A stretch of DNA of 64,000 bases from Rachicladosporium sp. CCFEE 5018 (lineage: Eukaryota > Ascomycota > Dothideomycetes > Cladosporiales > Cladosporiaceae). The first letter of the stretch is position 1, and each line of letters begins with the position of its first letter. This document shows, in pieces, positions 33,666 through 44,225 of this stretch. The notes under the pieces are model-generated. The model was not told where the DNA came from. It saw only the letters and a list, made by a program, of their open reading frames with translations, and searched no databases. The DNA lies in NCBI GenBank assembly GCA_002077045.2, contig KZ111165.1, positions 423,070 through 487,069 of the forward strand, in the 5' to 3' direction. The position numbers and the translations under genes were made by a program.

Positions 33666-34915
33666 GTTTTTACTTTCAACTTGACGATCTGGAGATATGC
33701 TTGGACGACAGGTGCGCACCTCGAGCGCTGAGCTGTGTTTGGGGACACGGCGAAGCAACCGAAGTGGGCACAGCGCCATTCGGGCAGCATATGCGTCGAT
33801 GCATTTGGTGCACAGCTCGAAGCAGTGATGGACATGGAGACGCGGAACATGCATGCACTTTTCTTATCGAACGACGGCGAGTGCGAATACGATGAGTGAG
33901 GTGTGCAGAGCTGGGGACGTTATGTACGATGCGTTATGGAGTGAGAATGAGTGCCGTCTTTGCATCACGTGTCCAACTTCCATCGGTCGCGTAGACGCGC
34001 ATCTAACGTGCATGCTCAGTTCTGACTACCCTGCCGTGCTGGCTGTATGCTAATAGCTGCATGACAAGTACCGAGTAACCTGTCAGATCTTGGTGGCGGC
34101 GGGTGAAATCTGAAACACACACGCGCGACCACAACGTTTCGACGCATTGCAGCCAATCGACCTTGTTGAACACCTGCTGTAGACCGCGCACCGCAATGGT
34201 CCGACTAGCAGACCGGTCGCGCTGCCGCTGGCCGAAGACGCGTGCATGCAATGCCAGGTCACCACTGAGTGGCCATGTTTATTGTGAGTTTCAGGTTCTG
34301 GTTTGTGGAAGACGCGTGAAGGCGCGTGGTTGAGGGTTAGGTGGAGGGGCTGTGACCTGTCTCAATGGCAAACTTTGGAGAGACTACAGCTCTGGTGCAT
34401 ATTACGTGACCGCAGCGGCATTGACAGCTGCATTGCATCGCAATTCTAGTCAATGTGCTGGCGGTGCAAGAGTCGATTGTTGATATATCCCATTTGTTCG
34501 TGGTCCGAGCTTCCCAATCCAGGGATCCCGCCACGGCGTTCTCGCTTCGTCGCCTTCTTCCGAACTTCCTCCAACGCCGACACCTCGATTGTCAACCTTA
34601 TCGATTATTATTGACGTCGAACAATTGCAATCACTATTCTGGACCTCGACAACAACGGTCCTTCATTCGTTGTACTCGGCGATGGGCATGTGCTGATGTT
34701 GACGGCGACACTGGGTTGAGGATCGCTGAGAGGTGGACAAAGGGGTGCGTTTGTTGCTTGTCGGCTGGCATAGCAACCGGCGGCGGAGGCGACGGTGAGG
34801 GTGAGGGCGGACACGGCGGTGATTGGGAGAGGTGCTGGAGGTGACAGCGGCGATTAAAAAGGAGCTGCGGTGCGATAGCGGTGAGGAGAGGCGAACACCA
34901 TATCGCGACAGCGAC
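33666..34915. other. Intergenic PP1 to Cdh1, conserved leader-like DNA (copy B)
   Basis: About 1.25 kb. The 33680-34030 part is poorly conserved with copy C, but about 34080-34880 is strongly conserved with 55910-56690. This suggests promoter or 5' leader of Cdh1. No ORF is conserved through it. Confidence 0.5.
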
Positions 34916-36814
34916 ATGAGCTCCTCGGATGCGCCTGCCGCGCTCGACATCGACCTCTCACGCCAGCACACAGCGCCGAGTCTGCATACACCGACACTAC
35001 TATCGCCGCCTCGGAGTAAGACTCCACCGACCATCACTGGCAAACGATCACACAGCCACGAGAACACCGTCCGCACATCACAGCGCAGCGGAAGCGCATC
35101 GCTAAGCGCCAATGCATTGCGTCAGGCGCTGCAACGGACAGTCGACCATGGCAGCGCAACACGAGACATCACACCAGCCGGCAGCCCGAGTCGGAAGAGG
35201 CAGAAGACGTTCGCTGGGGACAATCGCTTCATTCCTAACCGAGCTGGGCAGGACTTTCAGGCGAGCTACACTTTGCTGAATGAGGAAGGCTCACCAGCAA
35301 CACCTTCGCGAGCGCACAAGAAAGCGCCAAGCAGTGAGCTGCACTTCCATAAGCGCGATGCAAATCGCGCATACTCCTCAGTCCTGAGATCAGAGATGTT
35401 CGACTCAGAAGTACCGCAGAGTATACCACAGTCACACGAAGGAAGTGGTTCGCGGGCTAAGACTCCGCCGACTGCTGCCTCCGCGCTGGCTGGACCGGGT
35501 CTGACGCCTTCCACACCACATAAGAATCTGTTCTCGTATGGACCTGCTGCGCCGACTTCGCTTACGCCACGGTCGACGTCAAGAAGTGAGAGGGGGCCGA
35601 ACATCAATGCGAGATCAGATTTGTACAGTCTATCGCCGGTGAAGAGGTCGAGTCAGACGATGCTGCTTTCGCCCAGGAAGACGCCGAGGGCAGTGAGCAA
35701 GGTGCCGTATAAAGTGCTGGATGCGCCGGAGTTGGCGGACGACTTCTACCTGAATCTCGTCGACTGGGGTCCTAATGATATCCTGGCTGTGGGACTGGGC
35801 GATTGCGTGTACCTCTGGGCCAGGGAGACGGGCGTGGTGGAGCAGCTGTGCAAGCTTGAAGGCGATAGTGTGACGAGCGTGAGCTGGATCCAGCGGGGCT
35901 CGCATCTTGCTATTGGCACGACGAAGGGATTGCTCATGATCTATGACACAACGACGAATCGAAAGTTGCGGACCATGACGGGTCACTCTGCACGGATATC
36001 CTCTCTTGCATGGAATGCGCACATCCTCAGTACTGGTTCAAGAGACAGAACAATCTTGCACCGTGATGTCAGGCAGCCTAGCCAGTACCTCCGCCGCCTC
36101 ACAGGGCACAAACAGGAAGTGTGCGGCCTGAAGTGGAACCAGGAGACCCGGCAGCTAGCTTCCGGCGGTAATGACAACAAGATCTTCGTCTGGGAGAATA
36201 TGGACGAGCGGTGGAGTCAGCGCTGGGGCGAGCAAGAAGGTGGGCACAAAGCGGCCGTCAAAGCCATTGCTTGGTCACCGCACCAAAGAGGTCTCCTAGC
36301 CAGTGGAGGAGGCACAGCAGACCGCTGCATCAAGTTCTGGAATACTGTGTCCACTTCGCAGAACTCCGCCAACGCCGCCATAACCACTACGCCCACTATC
36401 AACACGACCCTCTCTCCTTCCCTCCACCCACCACCCACAAGCCTCTCCGCCCTCTCGACCCCCTCGCCCACATCCCCCACAGCGCCTCCAATAACGCCCC
36501 ACCTGCTCCGCTCCCACGACACAGGCTCCCAAGTCTGCAACCTCCTCTTCAGCGCCAACACCGCCGAATTGGTCTCCACGCACGGGTATTCCCAGCACGC
36601 GATCAATATCTGGAAGTACCCTTCCATGAGTCCTGTCGTCAGTTTGACGGGGCATACGTATCGCGTGCTGTATTTGAGTATGAGTCCTGATGGGGGGACG
36701 ATTGTTACGGGGGCTGGGGATGAGACGTTGAGGTTTTGGGACGTTTTTGGGAAGGGGAAGGGAGAGGATAGGGGGGGTGGGGGAGTGGTGAAGGAGTGGG
36801 GTGTTATTCGCTGA
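34916..36814 (+). CDS. Cdh1/fizzy-related APC/C activator, copy B
   Basis: A single exon of 632 aa. The C-box (DNRFIPNRAGQDF) lies near residue 105. A Ser/Thr/Pro-rich segment with many SP/TP sites (CDK-type sites) follows, then a seven-blade WD40 domain beginning at KVPYKVLDAPELADDFY. The C-terminal Ile-Arg tail (VIR) that docks on the APC/C is present. Cdh1 recruits substrates with D- and KEN-boxes to the APC/C in late mitosis and G1. The start at 34916 (MSSSDAPAALDID) is shared with copy C, where the upstream extension is not open. A Pro/Thr/Ser-rich insertion of about 50 residues sits inside one WD blade (around 36357-36510), longer than I expect for the family. Confidence 0.93.
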   Translation: MSSSDAPAALDIDLSRQHTAPSLHTPTLLSPPRSKTPPTITGKRSHSHENTVRTSQRSGSASLSANALRQALQRTVDHGSATRDITPAGSPSRKRQKTFAGDNRFIPNRAGQDFQASYTLLNEEGSPATPSRAHKKAPSSELHFHKRDANRAYSSVLRSEMFDSEVPQSIPQSHEGSGSRAKTPPTAASALAGPGLTPSTPHKNLFSYGPAAPTSLTPRSTSRSERGPNINARSDLYSLSPVKRSSQTMLLSPRKTPRAVSKVPYKVLDAPELADDFYLNLVDWGPNDILAVGLGDCVYLWARETGVVEQLCKLEGDSVTSVSWIQRGSHLAIGTTKGLLMIYDTTTNRKLRTMTGHSARISSLAWNAHILSTGSRDRTILHRDVRQPSQYLRRLTGHKQEVCGLKWNQETRQLASGGNDNKIFVWENMDERWSQRWGEQEGGHKAAVKAIAWSPHQRGLLASGGGTADRCIKFWNTVSTSQNSANAAITTTPTINTTLSPSLHPPPTSLSALSTPSPTSPTAPPITPHLLRSHDTGSQVCNLLFSANTAELVSTHGYSQHAINIWKYPSMSPVVSLTGHTYRVLYLSMSPDGGTIVTGAGDETLRFWDVFGKGKGEDRGGGGVVKEWGVIR

Positions 36815-37801
36815 ACTGGCTAGGATCGGTGCTTTCGGCACGAAGAATCACGAGTGCTATGACTGGGACTGTATTGAGCGAGGCGTCTTGCGCCGTGGTG
36901 CAACGGTGTTTCGCGGGCACTTGCATTGGCGATCACGAAGTGCGAAAAGCTGAAAGCATGGTCGGTCTCTCGTAGTCTCATTAGTTAGCTGCACAATGTA
37001 CAGACTCGAAGTCTACAAGCCACCGCGTTTACTACTTGACGCACTACACGGCTAGACGCCGTGCTACACTCAGTATGTTCGTGATTCCTTTGCCCTCAGC
37101 ACCTCCGCTCATTCACGAAATCGACCGTCTCAGTTGACAGCACTCCTCGCTCATGATTTTACCGACCTCACCGCGGTCACAAGAGAGCTTGTGCAATATC
37201 GTCGAGAGATATGAGAAGGCGACGACGTCAGTCGCAGGAGTCACGCTGCCTCTCAGTGAGATGGCAGAGGCAATGTGGCACTCACGGCGCATTCCATATG
37301 AGCTTAAGGTAAGAGCTTGTTGGACTTTGACAAGACATGGGATATCCTCTTGTCTAGTAGCGACGGAAATGTACAGACCGACAATTGCGAGCAAAGTCTA
37401 GTATTACACTAATCCAGTTCTCTCCGTACCTGTTGATGCGATCAATAGCTTCCTTCAAGATCCGCTGGACTTAGAGTAATGTACTGTTGTGTTCCAGCTC
37501 TAGCCCTCACCCGGTCTCTCTGGCGTACACTTACCAAAGTTCGATCGTCCGCGTCCAAGCCCGGTAGATGAAGGTATTTATGCTCACGGCGACTTTTCGA
37601 ACAGCACAATGTCTTCGATCGGGTGGTAGAGCGCAGTGCTTCTGAGCTGGCTGTGCGGATGCTCTAGAAGTCAAGCCTGCCGTGTCCAGAAGTGCAAGGG
37701 TCGCAAGGCGCAAAAGAAACAGTCCGCAGGAGGTCAGAATCCTGTCGTCCCTCTCGATTCTTCCCAGCACTCGCCCATCTAGGCCCATAGGACCAAGCAC
37801 A
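36815..37801. other. Convergent intergenic region Cdh1 / 7TM (copy B)
   Basis: About 990 nt between two 3' ends, conserved with 58630-59617. No gene-like ORF. Confidence 0.5.
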
Positions 37802-39193
37802 CTACACCCCCAGATCCAAACCCCCTTTCGCCTTCCCGGCCTCTTCCTCTCTCCGCCCACTCGGCGCCCGTGGTGATGGCTTATTCTGCCCTAACCTCCC
37901 CAACACGTACATCTCATACTCCTCCGGCGTCCTCACTACGAAGTCCGCCCCTCTATTGCCAAATCGCATCCCCCCACCATGCCCATACTCATCCTCCACC
38001 TCCTCCACAGCACTCAAATGCGCCCCCTTCCCCGTGCTCCCCACAATCGCCGCCTCAGAATCCTGCCGGCTATGCTCTCGCCTGATCGAGCTGGCCGTGC
38101 CGGGTCTGGAAGTCGTAGTGTGCGTGTGATTGTTGGTGTGCTGTCGCATGGCGCTTGCGCTGCGCGCGGATATGAGCGTGCGGTGGAAGGTTTCGGAGAG
38201 GTAGCGCCGGAAGAATACTCGCAGGGCGGGGGCGGAGGCGCACATTAGGGATAGGTTGAGTTCGAGTTGGGACCAGACGAAGGTGGAGAAGCCGATCCAA
38301 CTACACATTTCGAAGTCAGTGAATCGTTTGTGGCCGAATGGCTGGGGCAGGCTTACGTCAAATCCCCTTCCCGGCCTAAGCGGGTGAGATAGTATGTCCG
38401 CATCGCTCCGGTGAAGACTACGACTAGACCCAGACTGAAGGTGATGTTGAGTGCGATCTTCTGCCGCCTTGGTGCATCGAGCCGCCGCGTCATGAGCACG
38501 GGGAGGATCACCGAGTACAGATCCCCGACAACGCTTAAGCAACCCGACAGAGGATTGAAGAAAGTGAAGTCCTTGCATTTGTACGGCTGGTGCCAGTTCA
38601 GATCAAAGTACTTCCAGTACGCCTCAATCGGGTTGCAACCCAGGAACAGCGACAGGACGAGCGCGAGGGTGTATAGTATGGTGAAATATATAGCAGCGAT
38701 CGTGGCATACTTCCATTTCCGAGCGTACGTTCCGGTCGTGAGTCGGCGGTAGAAGAGCAGGATCGAGACTTTCGAGCAGCAGGATGCTATGAGGAAGACT
38801 TGCTCGCTTAGCCACGCGCCTCTCGCGGCGCCTTCGTAAAGGCTGAAGGGAACGTCCCAGACGTGTCTGTCGGAACCGTACTTCTCTGTGCCGAGGAGAG
38901 TGAGGACTTTGAAGGCGACGGAGAAGAGCCAGGCAGGGACAAGTGCTGCCTTGAGAACTCGTTAGCGAGTGGTTCACCTGGAGTGTTGAGGGCGTACTGA
39001 CATCGTCCAAACCCAGACTGCCTGCATGACTCCGCCATCGAAGCCAAAGTCTTGTCAACACCATCATCGTGCATGTCGCTTGTAGTAGACCAGCGAAGAC
39101 GGGCATCCAGCCTCGCCTCTCCGGGTGGACATAGTTGGCCGTTGGCCACGAGGCGATTACGCTCAAAGGGACAGTCGGAAGATTTCCAGGCAT
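37802..39193 (-). CDS. Fungal rhodopsin-like 7TM membrane protein, copy B
   Basis: Three exons: 39193-39002, 38949-38357 and 38300-37802, with introns of 52 and 56 nt, giving 427 aa. The first about 300 residues hold seven hydrophobic segments, including WMPVFAGLLQATCTMMVLTRLW and CNPIEAYWKYFDLN. A Cys-rich loop YKCKDFTFF, then SVVGDLYSVILPVLM, and a last helix WIGFSTFVWSQLELNLSLMCASAPALRVFFRRYL follow in the order usual for fungal rhodopsin-domain (PTH11/integral membrane) proteins. A hydrophilic tail follows with HTHTTTSRP and EEYEMYVLG. A sensing or signalling role is usual speculation for this family; ligand unknown. Divergent from nothing nearby; its 5' side is a 1.3-kb spacer. Confidence 0.85.
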
Positions 39194-40521
39194 CTTTCCA
39201 AAACTTCAATAACGCAATGCTGTAGAACATGCGAGGAAGAGAGCTGCGAAACGCTATTAGAGGACCTACTGTCTTTCCTACCATTGCAGTGTCAGAGATC
39301 GGGCTCTGTGGCTTGCGTGAGTAATGGGCACGAATTGGCATGTCAATGGTGATCAGTCTGACATCTGCATGTCGACCACTATGGATGAATGTCGTTGGCG
39401 CAGAGCTTCAGAGGTTTGGCAGTGTGACATAGATGCAGATGGCAGGGGTAAGTAGTGCGCTCTGTCGTGCATATACACAGGAGATGGGTGGCGTCCTATC
39501 AGTGACTACTTCGTCTGCTGAACCTCGGCGACTTGGATTCGGCGGCCTCAAGGTAGTCGAGAAGATAAGTAGCCGAAGAGGCCAACGCTTTGTGAATTGG
39601 CTGGCCATGAGTGCCCTGGATGCGAAGACTTGAGACTTTGAAGTCCTCATCGTGCGATGATGAGGACATCACCAGCCGCCGGCGGCAAGATCATGAGCAT
39701 CGTGAAGTCGACCATAGTATCATTACCTCTGAGCAGGCCACATCCCTTCAAAGATCACCTGTCATTCACCACAATCGTTCATGTCATTGTCATTGCGTAA
39801 GAATGACCGTGAGGCTATCCGGGAACGTGGGTATTGCTCGCTAGTGCAAGCGCATGCCAAGCACTTTTCGCTGGGCGTGTTTCATATCGCTGACACTCGC
39901 GTGAATGCACACCGAATAGATGAAACTCGCATATTGCTGCCGCCACGTGCATTTTTAGATCACTTTCGTTGTGATCGATATGCGTCGGCGTGGCGTGTAG
40001 CTCCGGGTATAAGATATCCGGGTAGATCGTGATATGCTAGCATCGGAGATAGAGATCGTGCGTACATGTCAGTGGTTTCGGCTTCTCGGGAACGCGTTTC
40101 ATGCGTGCATAAGCGTAGCTACTCAGCGATCATCAAATGATTGCGTCAAGACCATGTGTTGCGGCACCGAACGTTGCACACTCTACCGTCGGCAAGCCTA
40201 AGATTGTCGACCGCATCGGCATGCCGAAGCGCACGGCGAAGATCGCAATTCGCTGCCGAGTGTCCGCAAGCACAGTCGTTCCATGTATCGCCTGGCGGAT
40301 GGTGTCAGGATCAAGGAACGACCGCTCGTTCAGATGTCTGAAGAGCTTATACTACTATCATGCCCACCAACAGTGCGACCTTGGGGTTACTACCGCGGCG
40401 AGAGAGCAATTGCCTGGGCGTATGCCTCCTTGTATCCTACGCAACAGTGCCGTATTGGACCAGTAGTTGTGAGGATGCAAATCGACAGTACCCAAAGCAG
40501 AGACTCTAGTCGTTGGGGTCT
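39194..40521. other. Intergenic 7TM to metallophosphoesterase (copy B)
   Basis: About 1.3 kb, well conserved with 61011-62341. A small ORF at 39781-40032 is open in both copies, but its changes are mostly amino-acid changing, so it is not supported as coding. A conserved hairpin is listed separately. Confidence 0.5.
39643..39667. repeat. Conserved 9-bp inverted repeat (hairpin), copy B
   Basis: GTCCTCATC at 39643-39651 and GATGAGGAC at 39659-39667 form a perfect 9-bp stem with a 7-nt loop. The same structure is at 61460-61484. Function unknown; it could be a protein-binding palindrome. Confidence 0.7.
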
Positions 40522-41328
40522 TCACACCTTTGCAGGAGCAAGAGTAGCATCAGGACGGAACGGAAGGTAGAGCCTCTTCTTCTGCCACCATGTCAAGTTG
40601 CCAGAATCGTTGCAAAGCTGATTACTGACCATCCTGACACCATCACGCTTGAAGTCGACATTCCAATGCGTGTGGCAAGAGATCCAGTGCGTGACCGAGG
40701 ATAACAGACCCTGCTTCTGCAGGATCGCGAAGCTGTTGCTACTGAAGCAGTCGCTGAGTGCGTTGCCTTCGTTCTTCGGGTGGCAGACTCGATCATACAT
40801 CGGCGCATAGTGAGTAGCGGTTACGATCTTCCGTTCTGGAGCAGCTTTCCGCTGCTCTGACAAGGACTCTCGAAGCCAACTGAGGTCCCGTTCATGCTCT
40901 GCATTGTGCATCGTCGCTCTCCAGTCCTTAATGCGTTGAAAATCACTCGTGAGCCGCGTAAAATCCGGCGGGATAAACGAGTGCAATTTACAACCAAGTA
41001 CCGTCACATCGGACCCAGGCACATCAAAGCGACCACGATTGAGGAAGTGCAGCTTGCCGTTCATGCACGACTCGTCCACCAAGCGCTCAGCAGCTTGCAG
41101 CCCTTCGTGCCGAGATGAGCCATGGAACTCATGATTGCCTGCAATGAGTAGAACGGTATCGAATGACCCAGGTTCGCACTGATTTGACAGAAAGTCGCGA
41201 TGCCGGTCATAGTCGCAGAAGCGTCCAATGTCGCCAGCCAATATCAATATCGGTGCGGCTTTGACAACCTCATACTTGTAGCCTATCCGCTCAAGGTGGA
41301 GATCGGACACGTACTGGATGAGTGCCAT
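40522..41328 (-). CDS. Calcineurin-like metallophosphoesterase, copy B
   Basis: A single exon of 268 aa with the motifs of the superfamily: SDLHLE near residue 8, AGDIGRF, AGNHEF, ATHYAP and a C-terminal HTHW. The family hydrolyses phosphoester bonds with two metal ions; the substrate is unknown. The usual GHTH motif reads CHTH here (Gly to Cys), while the broken copy C keeps GHTH. That change could affect metal or phosphate binding. It is divergent from LYRM2, with 237 nt between their starts. Confidence 0.85.
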   Translation of the reverse strand: MALIQYVSDLHLERIGYKYEVVKAAPILILAGDIGRFCDYDRHRDFLSNQCEPGSFDTVLLIAGNHEFHGSSRHEGLQAAERLVDESCMNGKLHFLNRGRFDVPGSDVTVLGCKLHSFIPPDFTRLTSDFQRIKDWRATMHNAEHERDLSWLRESLSEQRKAAPERKIVTATHYAPMYDRVCHPKNEGNALSDCFSSNSFAILQKQGLLSSVTHWISCHTHWNVDFKRDGVRMVSNQLCNDSGNLTWWQKKRLYLPFRPDATLAPAKV

Positions 41329-41565
41329 TACATGCCTGCGATGCTACGATTGAGAGAACGCAAGGTTTGTGAGACTAAGGTGAAGGCAGGCGCGTGCATA
41401 ACTCGCCAAGGGGAGATCCGTAGTTATGCATCCTAGCACAACTTCACTTCCTCTCCATGTCAGACGTGAATGCAACATATCAGTCGTGTCCTGAGTTCCA
41501 TCGACTGCGTGTATTGAGACGATTCAGCTCAGCAACCACTCTGGATGCCACCCCTCCACAATGGC

Positions 41566-42102
41566 ATGAACCCACTACGCCGATGCTACGCGACGATAGC
41601 ATCCGGCAAATCGCTTCGTGGCAAAGATGGCCAGCCTCCTCTGAGCTTGGAACATGTATGACTTTCAACGAGCAGAGTGTAGCAGTCGCGCTGACGATGA
41701 TGCAGTTTTTGCAACGGGGGCGCGCACTAGCTTTGTGGCGAGACATTGTACGAGCCACAACAAGTACGTGAAGAGCCTAGACTCGCTCACGTTTCTGGAC
41801 ATCAGCTCACCAGTATATCAGAGATCCCCTCCTCGAACTCGACAAGATATGAAATGCGAGACTTTGCGCGAGCAGAATTTGAGCGTAATAAGTTCGTACA
41901 TGATCTGGTAAGTCTACATACCTCGGAGAGCGATCGCCCTTGAAAGAAATACTGACGGAGTTCGTAGGGCCATATCCGCTACCTGATTTCAGTACGCCAC
42001 CCTAGCTCCTAACTCATCACCTACACTGACCCATCCCTGCAGTCAGGCAAAACGCAGTTCGACAGCATGGTCCGCTACATCGACCAACAAGCCGCTATAT
42101 AA
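41566..42102 (+). CDS. LYRM2-like mitochondrial LYR protein, copy B
   Basis: Five exons: 41566-41655, 41706-41763, 41822-41907, 41968-41991 and 42043-42102, with introns of 50, 58, 60 and 51 nt, giving 105 aa. The N-terminus MNPLRRCYATIASGKSLR looks like a mitochondrial presequence. It is followed by LSLEHFLQR, the LYR-like ALWRDIVRAT and KIPSSNSTRYEMRDFAR, then FERN and ISSGKTQFDSMV, the order seen in LYRM2. The fourth exon is only 24 nt. LYR proteins bind acyl carrier protein and assist respiratory complex assembly; LYRM2 is linked to complex I. Exons and intron sizes are reproduced in copy C. Its stop lies 11 nt from the stop of NOP7 on the other strand. Confidence 0.9.
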
Positions 42103-42113
42103 CCACCACCACA

Positions 42114-44225
42114 TCATGCCCTCCCACCCTTCGCCTTCTCAATCTTCCGCCTCTTCTCCCTCAGCTCCTCAGCCTCCTCATCCTTCCGCGCATTACTGTA
42201 CACCATCTTCTCGTACATCTTGCGCTTCCGGCGCGGCATCATCATCTTCTGCCGTTCCTTCTGCTCCGCCTCCTCGCGCTCGGCCTTGGTCTGTCGGCTC
42301 TTGGCTGCTGCGATTCTGGTCTTTTTCGTGATCTTCGGTTCGTCGACGGTCTCGCCGCGGGCTTCGGCTAGTAGCTCATTTTGGTGGGCTGTGGATGCTG
42401 ACTCTTCCTCGTCGGCTTCCGAGGCTGAAGAGAAGCCGCCGAACTCGTCGTCTTCGATGGGCTCAGCTTCATGCTCGGATTCTGAGTCCGAGTCGGCGAG
42501 CGCCACGTCCATGCCTTCGCCTTGTGTGATGGCATTTCCGTCCAGCAGACTGTGCTCCAATGCTTCGACTTCTTCATCGCCGCGCACACCCTCGACTTCC
42601 TCGCCTGAGCTGCCTTCATCAACATCGTCCTCGCCTTCCTCGGCGGCGATAGCCTCCTGCTCCGCCTCGAGTGCAGTCTCCTGCTCTGCCAGAGGAACAG
42701 TAGGATCGTACTGGCCCTTCTTCGGCTTGACCCACGGGCTCAAATGTGGCGGCAGTGTCGCGCCTGGAGCATACAGATCTGCACGCTGCAGCTTGCCAGC
42801 GTTGATCGAGTCCCACACCCATTGAGGTTGTACGTACGTTCGGCCGGGTACACGCTCGTTGCTCTTACTCGATACCACTTCGCCCTCGTCTTCGCCGTCA
42901 GTCGGCGGTGGTGAAGGTAGAGGCAGCTCCGGTCGGTCGACAACTTGATGTGTGATCCTTGTGTCCGACTCGTTGCAGTATGTGCCCTCGCCCAGTGTAT
43001 TGTCCCAGCCAACTCGTTTGCAGCCGAAGGCTTTCACGAGGAACTCCAGCGAGTGTCTTGGTGTCTCGCGGGAGAGGAAGAATGTGAATGGCTCGAACAG
43101 CTTGCCGGCGACATCAGCATCTGCCGTCAGACCAGGTTGTAGAAGTGTATCAGCTTTCGGATCAATTGATGCGAACTCGTCCAGCGCCGCCAAGGGTGTT
43201 TGACTTGTGCCTTCCTGACTTTGATCCGCCGGTACAAGTGTGTCATCCATGTCTGTATCCTGTTGCTCCGCCGTCTCTGGTGCTGTCATGTACGAAGATT
43301 GTGGCTCGCCAATCTGCTCTGGGTCTGCTTCCTCCAACAGACGATCTGCCTGTGCTTGAGCCTTGTCGTGTGCGTCCACGTCCAGCATACCGACTGCCTC
43401 AGCTTGCGCCTCCATCTGCTCGCCCTCTAACTGAAACGCACCCAACTCTGCACCTTGCTCCTCGCTCTTCAGATCGAACCTCGGTGGGTACACTAGACCT
43501 ATGCTGGTGTACAGTCTGAAGTTCACGAAGCCCAGGAGTGTTGCGTAGAAGTCGACAAAAGTTCCCATGATCCTGAAGTCCACATCTGGGCCGGCCATTT
43601 GCACGAATCTGTACGGCACTAGCCACAGTATGTCCTGACCCTGTATCGTCGCCTGATAGTAGATTCCCTTGATGCTCAGAAACGTCTTGCGCACAGCATG
43701 TGTCCGGATGAGGTAGTGCTCGAACTCCATCGTCAATCGCTGACATCGTGCGATCATCTTCGGAGGCACATTCTGGGTGGAAGGTAGGTTGGCAAACAGG
43801 AAAAGCATGCTGAGGGCATCGTCCAGATCTCGCAGAGCGTCGACAAACGTCGGATAGCGCTCCTTGATGATGTGATCCAGCTTCAGCTTAGGCGCGAGGT
43901 TTTTCTCAAACCGCGCTGCGTCGCCGACCTCATTGCGACCGAGTGCTTTGCTGATCTTCTTCGCGAGTGCCTTCTGATCGCGGAACTTGGCTAGTAGCGG
44001 CTCATGGAGGAGGTACTGGATATCTTTGGCATAGTAGAAGGTCGTTGAGGGTGTGGAGGACTTCGAGACTCGCTTCTTCGATCGAGGCTCTCGTGGGTAG
44101 ATGCCTTTGAAGATGCAAAGTCGGCGAAAATCTGGGAGGGAGATCTGAAGTTTGCGCACTGCTTGCGAGCGGCTGAGGTAGTTCTTGGCGTTGCCGGAGG
44201 TTCCCTTCTTCTTGATTTTGCCCAT
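42114..44225 (-). CDS. NOP7: Pescadillo homologue Nop7
   Basis: A single exon of 703 aa. The start MGKIKKKGTSGNAKNYLSR, the pescadillo N-terminal domain (LPDFRRLCIFKGIYPREP, KTFLSIKGIYYQA, YTSIGLVYPP) and the BRCT domain (LFEPFTFFLSRETPRHSLEFL, RTYVQPQWVWDSINAGKL) are all present. A long acidic region with a basic coiled-coil tail (KKRKMYEKMVYSN) follows. Nop7 forms the PeBoW complex with Erb1 and Ytm1 in the nucleolus and is needed for 27S pre-rRNA processing and 60S assembly. Divergent from PIG-U with 261 nt between the start codons. Confidence 0.96.
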   Translation of the reverse strand: MGKIKKKGTSGNAKNYLSRSQAVRKLQISLPDFRRLCIFKGIYPREPRSKKRVSKSSTPSTTFYYAKDIQYLLHEPLLAKFRDQKALAKKISKALGRNEVGDAARFEKNLAPKLKLDHIIKERYPTFVDALRDLDDALSMLFLFANLPSTQNVPPKMIARCQRLTMEFEHYLIRTHAVRKTFLSIKGIYYQATIQGQDILWLVPYRFVQMAGPDVDFRIMGTFVDFYATLLGFVNFRLYTSIGLVYPPRFDLKSEEQGAELGAFQLEGEQMEAQAEAVGMLDVDAHDKAQAQADRLLEEADPEQIGEPQSSYMTAPETAEQQDTDMDDTLVPADQSQEGTSQTPLAALDEFASIDPKADTLLQPGLTADADVAGKLFEPFTFFLSRETPRHSLEFLVKAFGCKRVGWDNTLGEGTYCNESDTRITHQVVDRPELPLPSPPPTDGEDEGEVVSSKSNERVPGRTYVQPQWVWDSINAGKLQRADLYAPGATLPPHLSPWVKPKKGQYDPTVPLAEQETALEAEQEAIAAEEGEDDVDEGSSGEEVEGVRGDEEVEALEHSLLDGNAITQGEGMDVALADSDSESEHEAEPIEDDEFGGFSSASEADEEESASTAHQNELLAEARGETVDEPKITKKTRIAAAKSRQTKAEREEAEQKERQKMMMPRRKRKMYEKMVYSNARKDEEAEELREKRRKIEKAKGGRA

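Larger units (their letters stand above)
30040..42171. repeat. 12.1-kb duplicated block, copy B
   Basis: Collinear with 51855-64000. It contains the MDR gene, PP1, Cdh1, 7TM protein, metallophosphoesterase, LYRM2 and the 3' end of NOP7 in the same order and orientation. The coordinate offset changes only from 21815 to 21829 across the block, so indels are few and small. Exons are more alike than introns and intergenic DNA. The block ends only because the window ends. Confidence 0.95.

Noticed and set aside
35266..36841. Several long minus-strand ORFs opposite Cdh1 (and in copy C)
   Set aside because: Antisense shadows produced by GC-rich codon usage of the WD40 gene.
39781..40032. Small ORF open in both duplicated copies (82-83 aa)
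   Set aside because: Between the copies about 13 of 82 residues change, as expected for non-coding DNA, while real genes of the block change very little.
41457..41763. Longer single-frame N-terminus for the LYRM2 gene
   Set aside because: The frame has a TAG in copy C and many changes. The spliced model from 41566 gives a conserved presequence and LSLEHFLQR in both copies.
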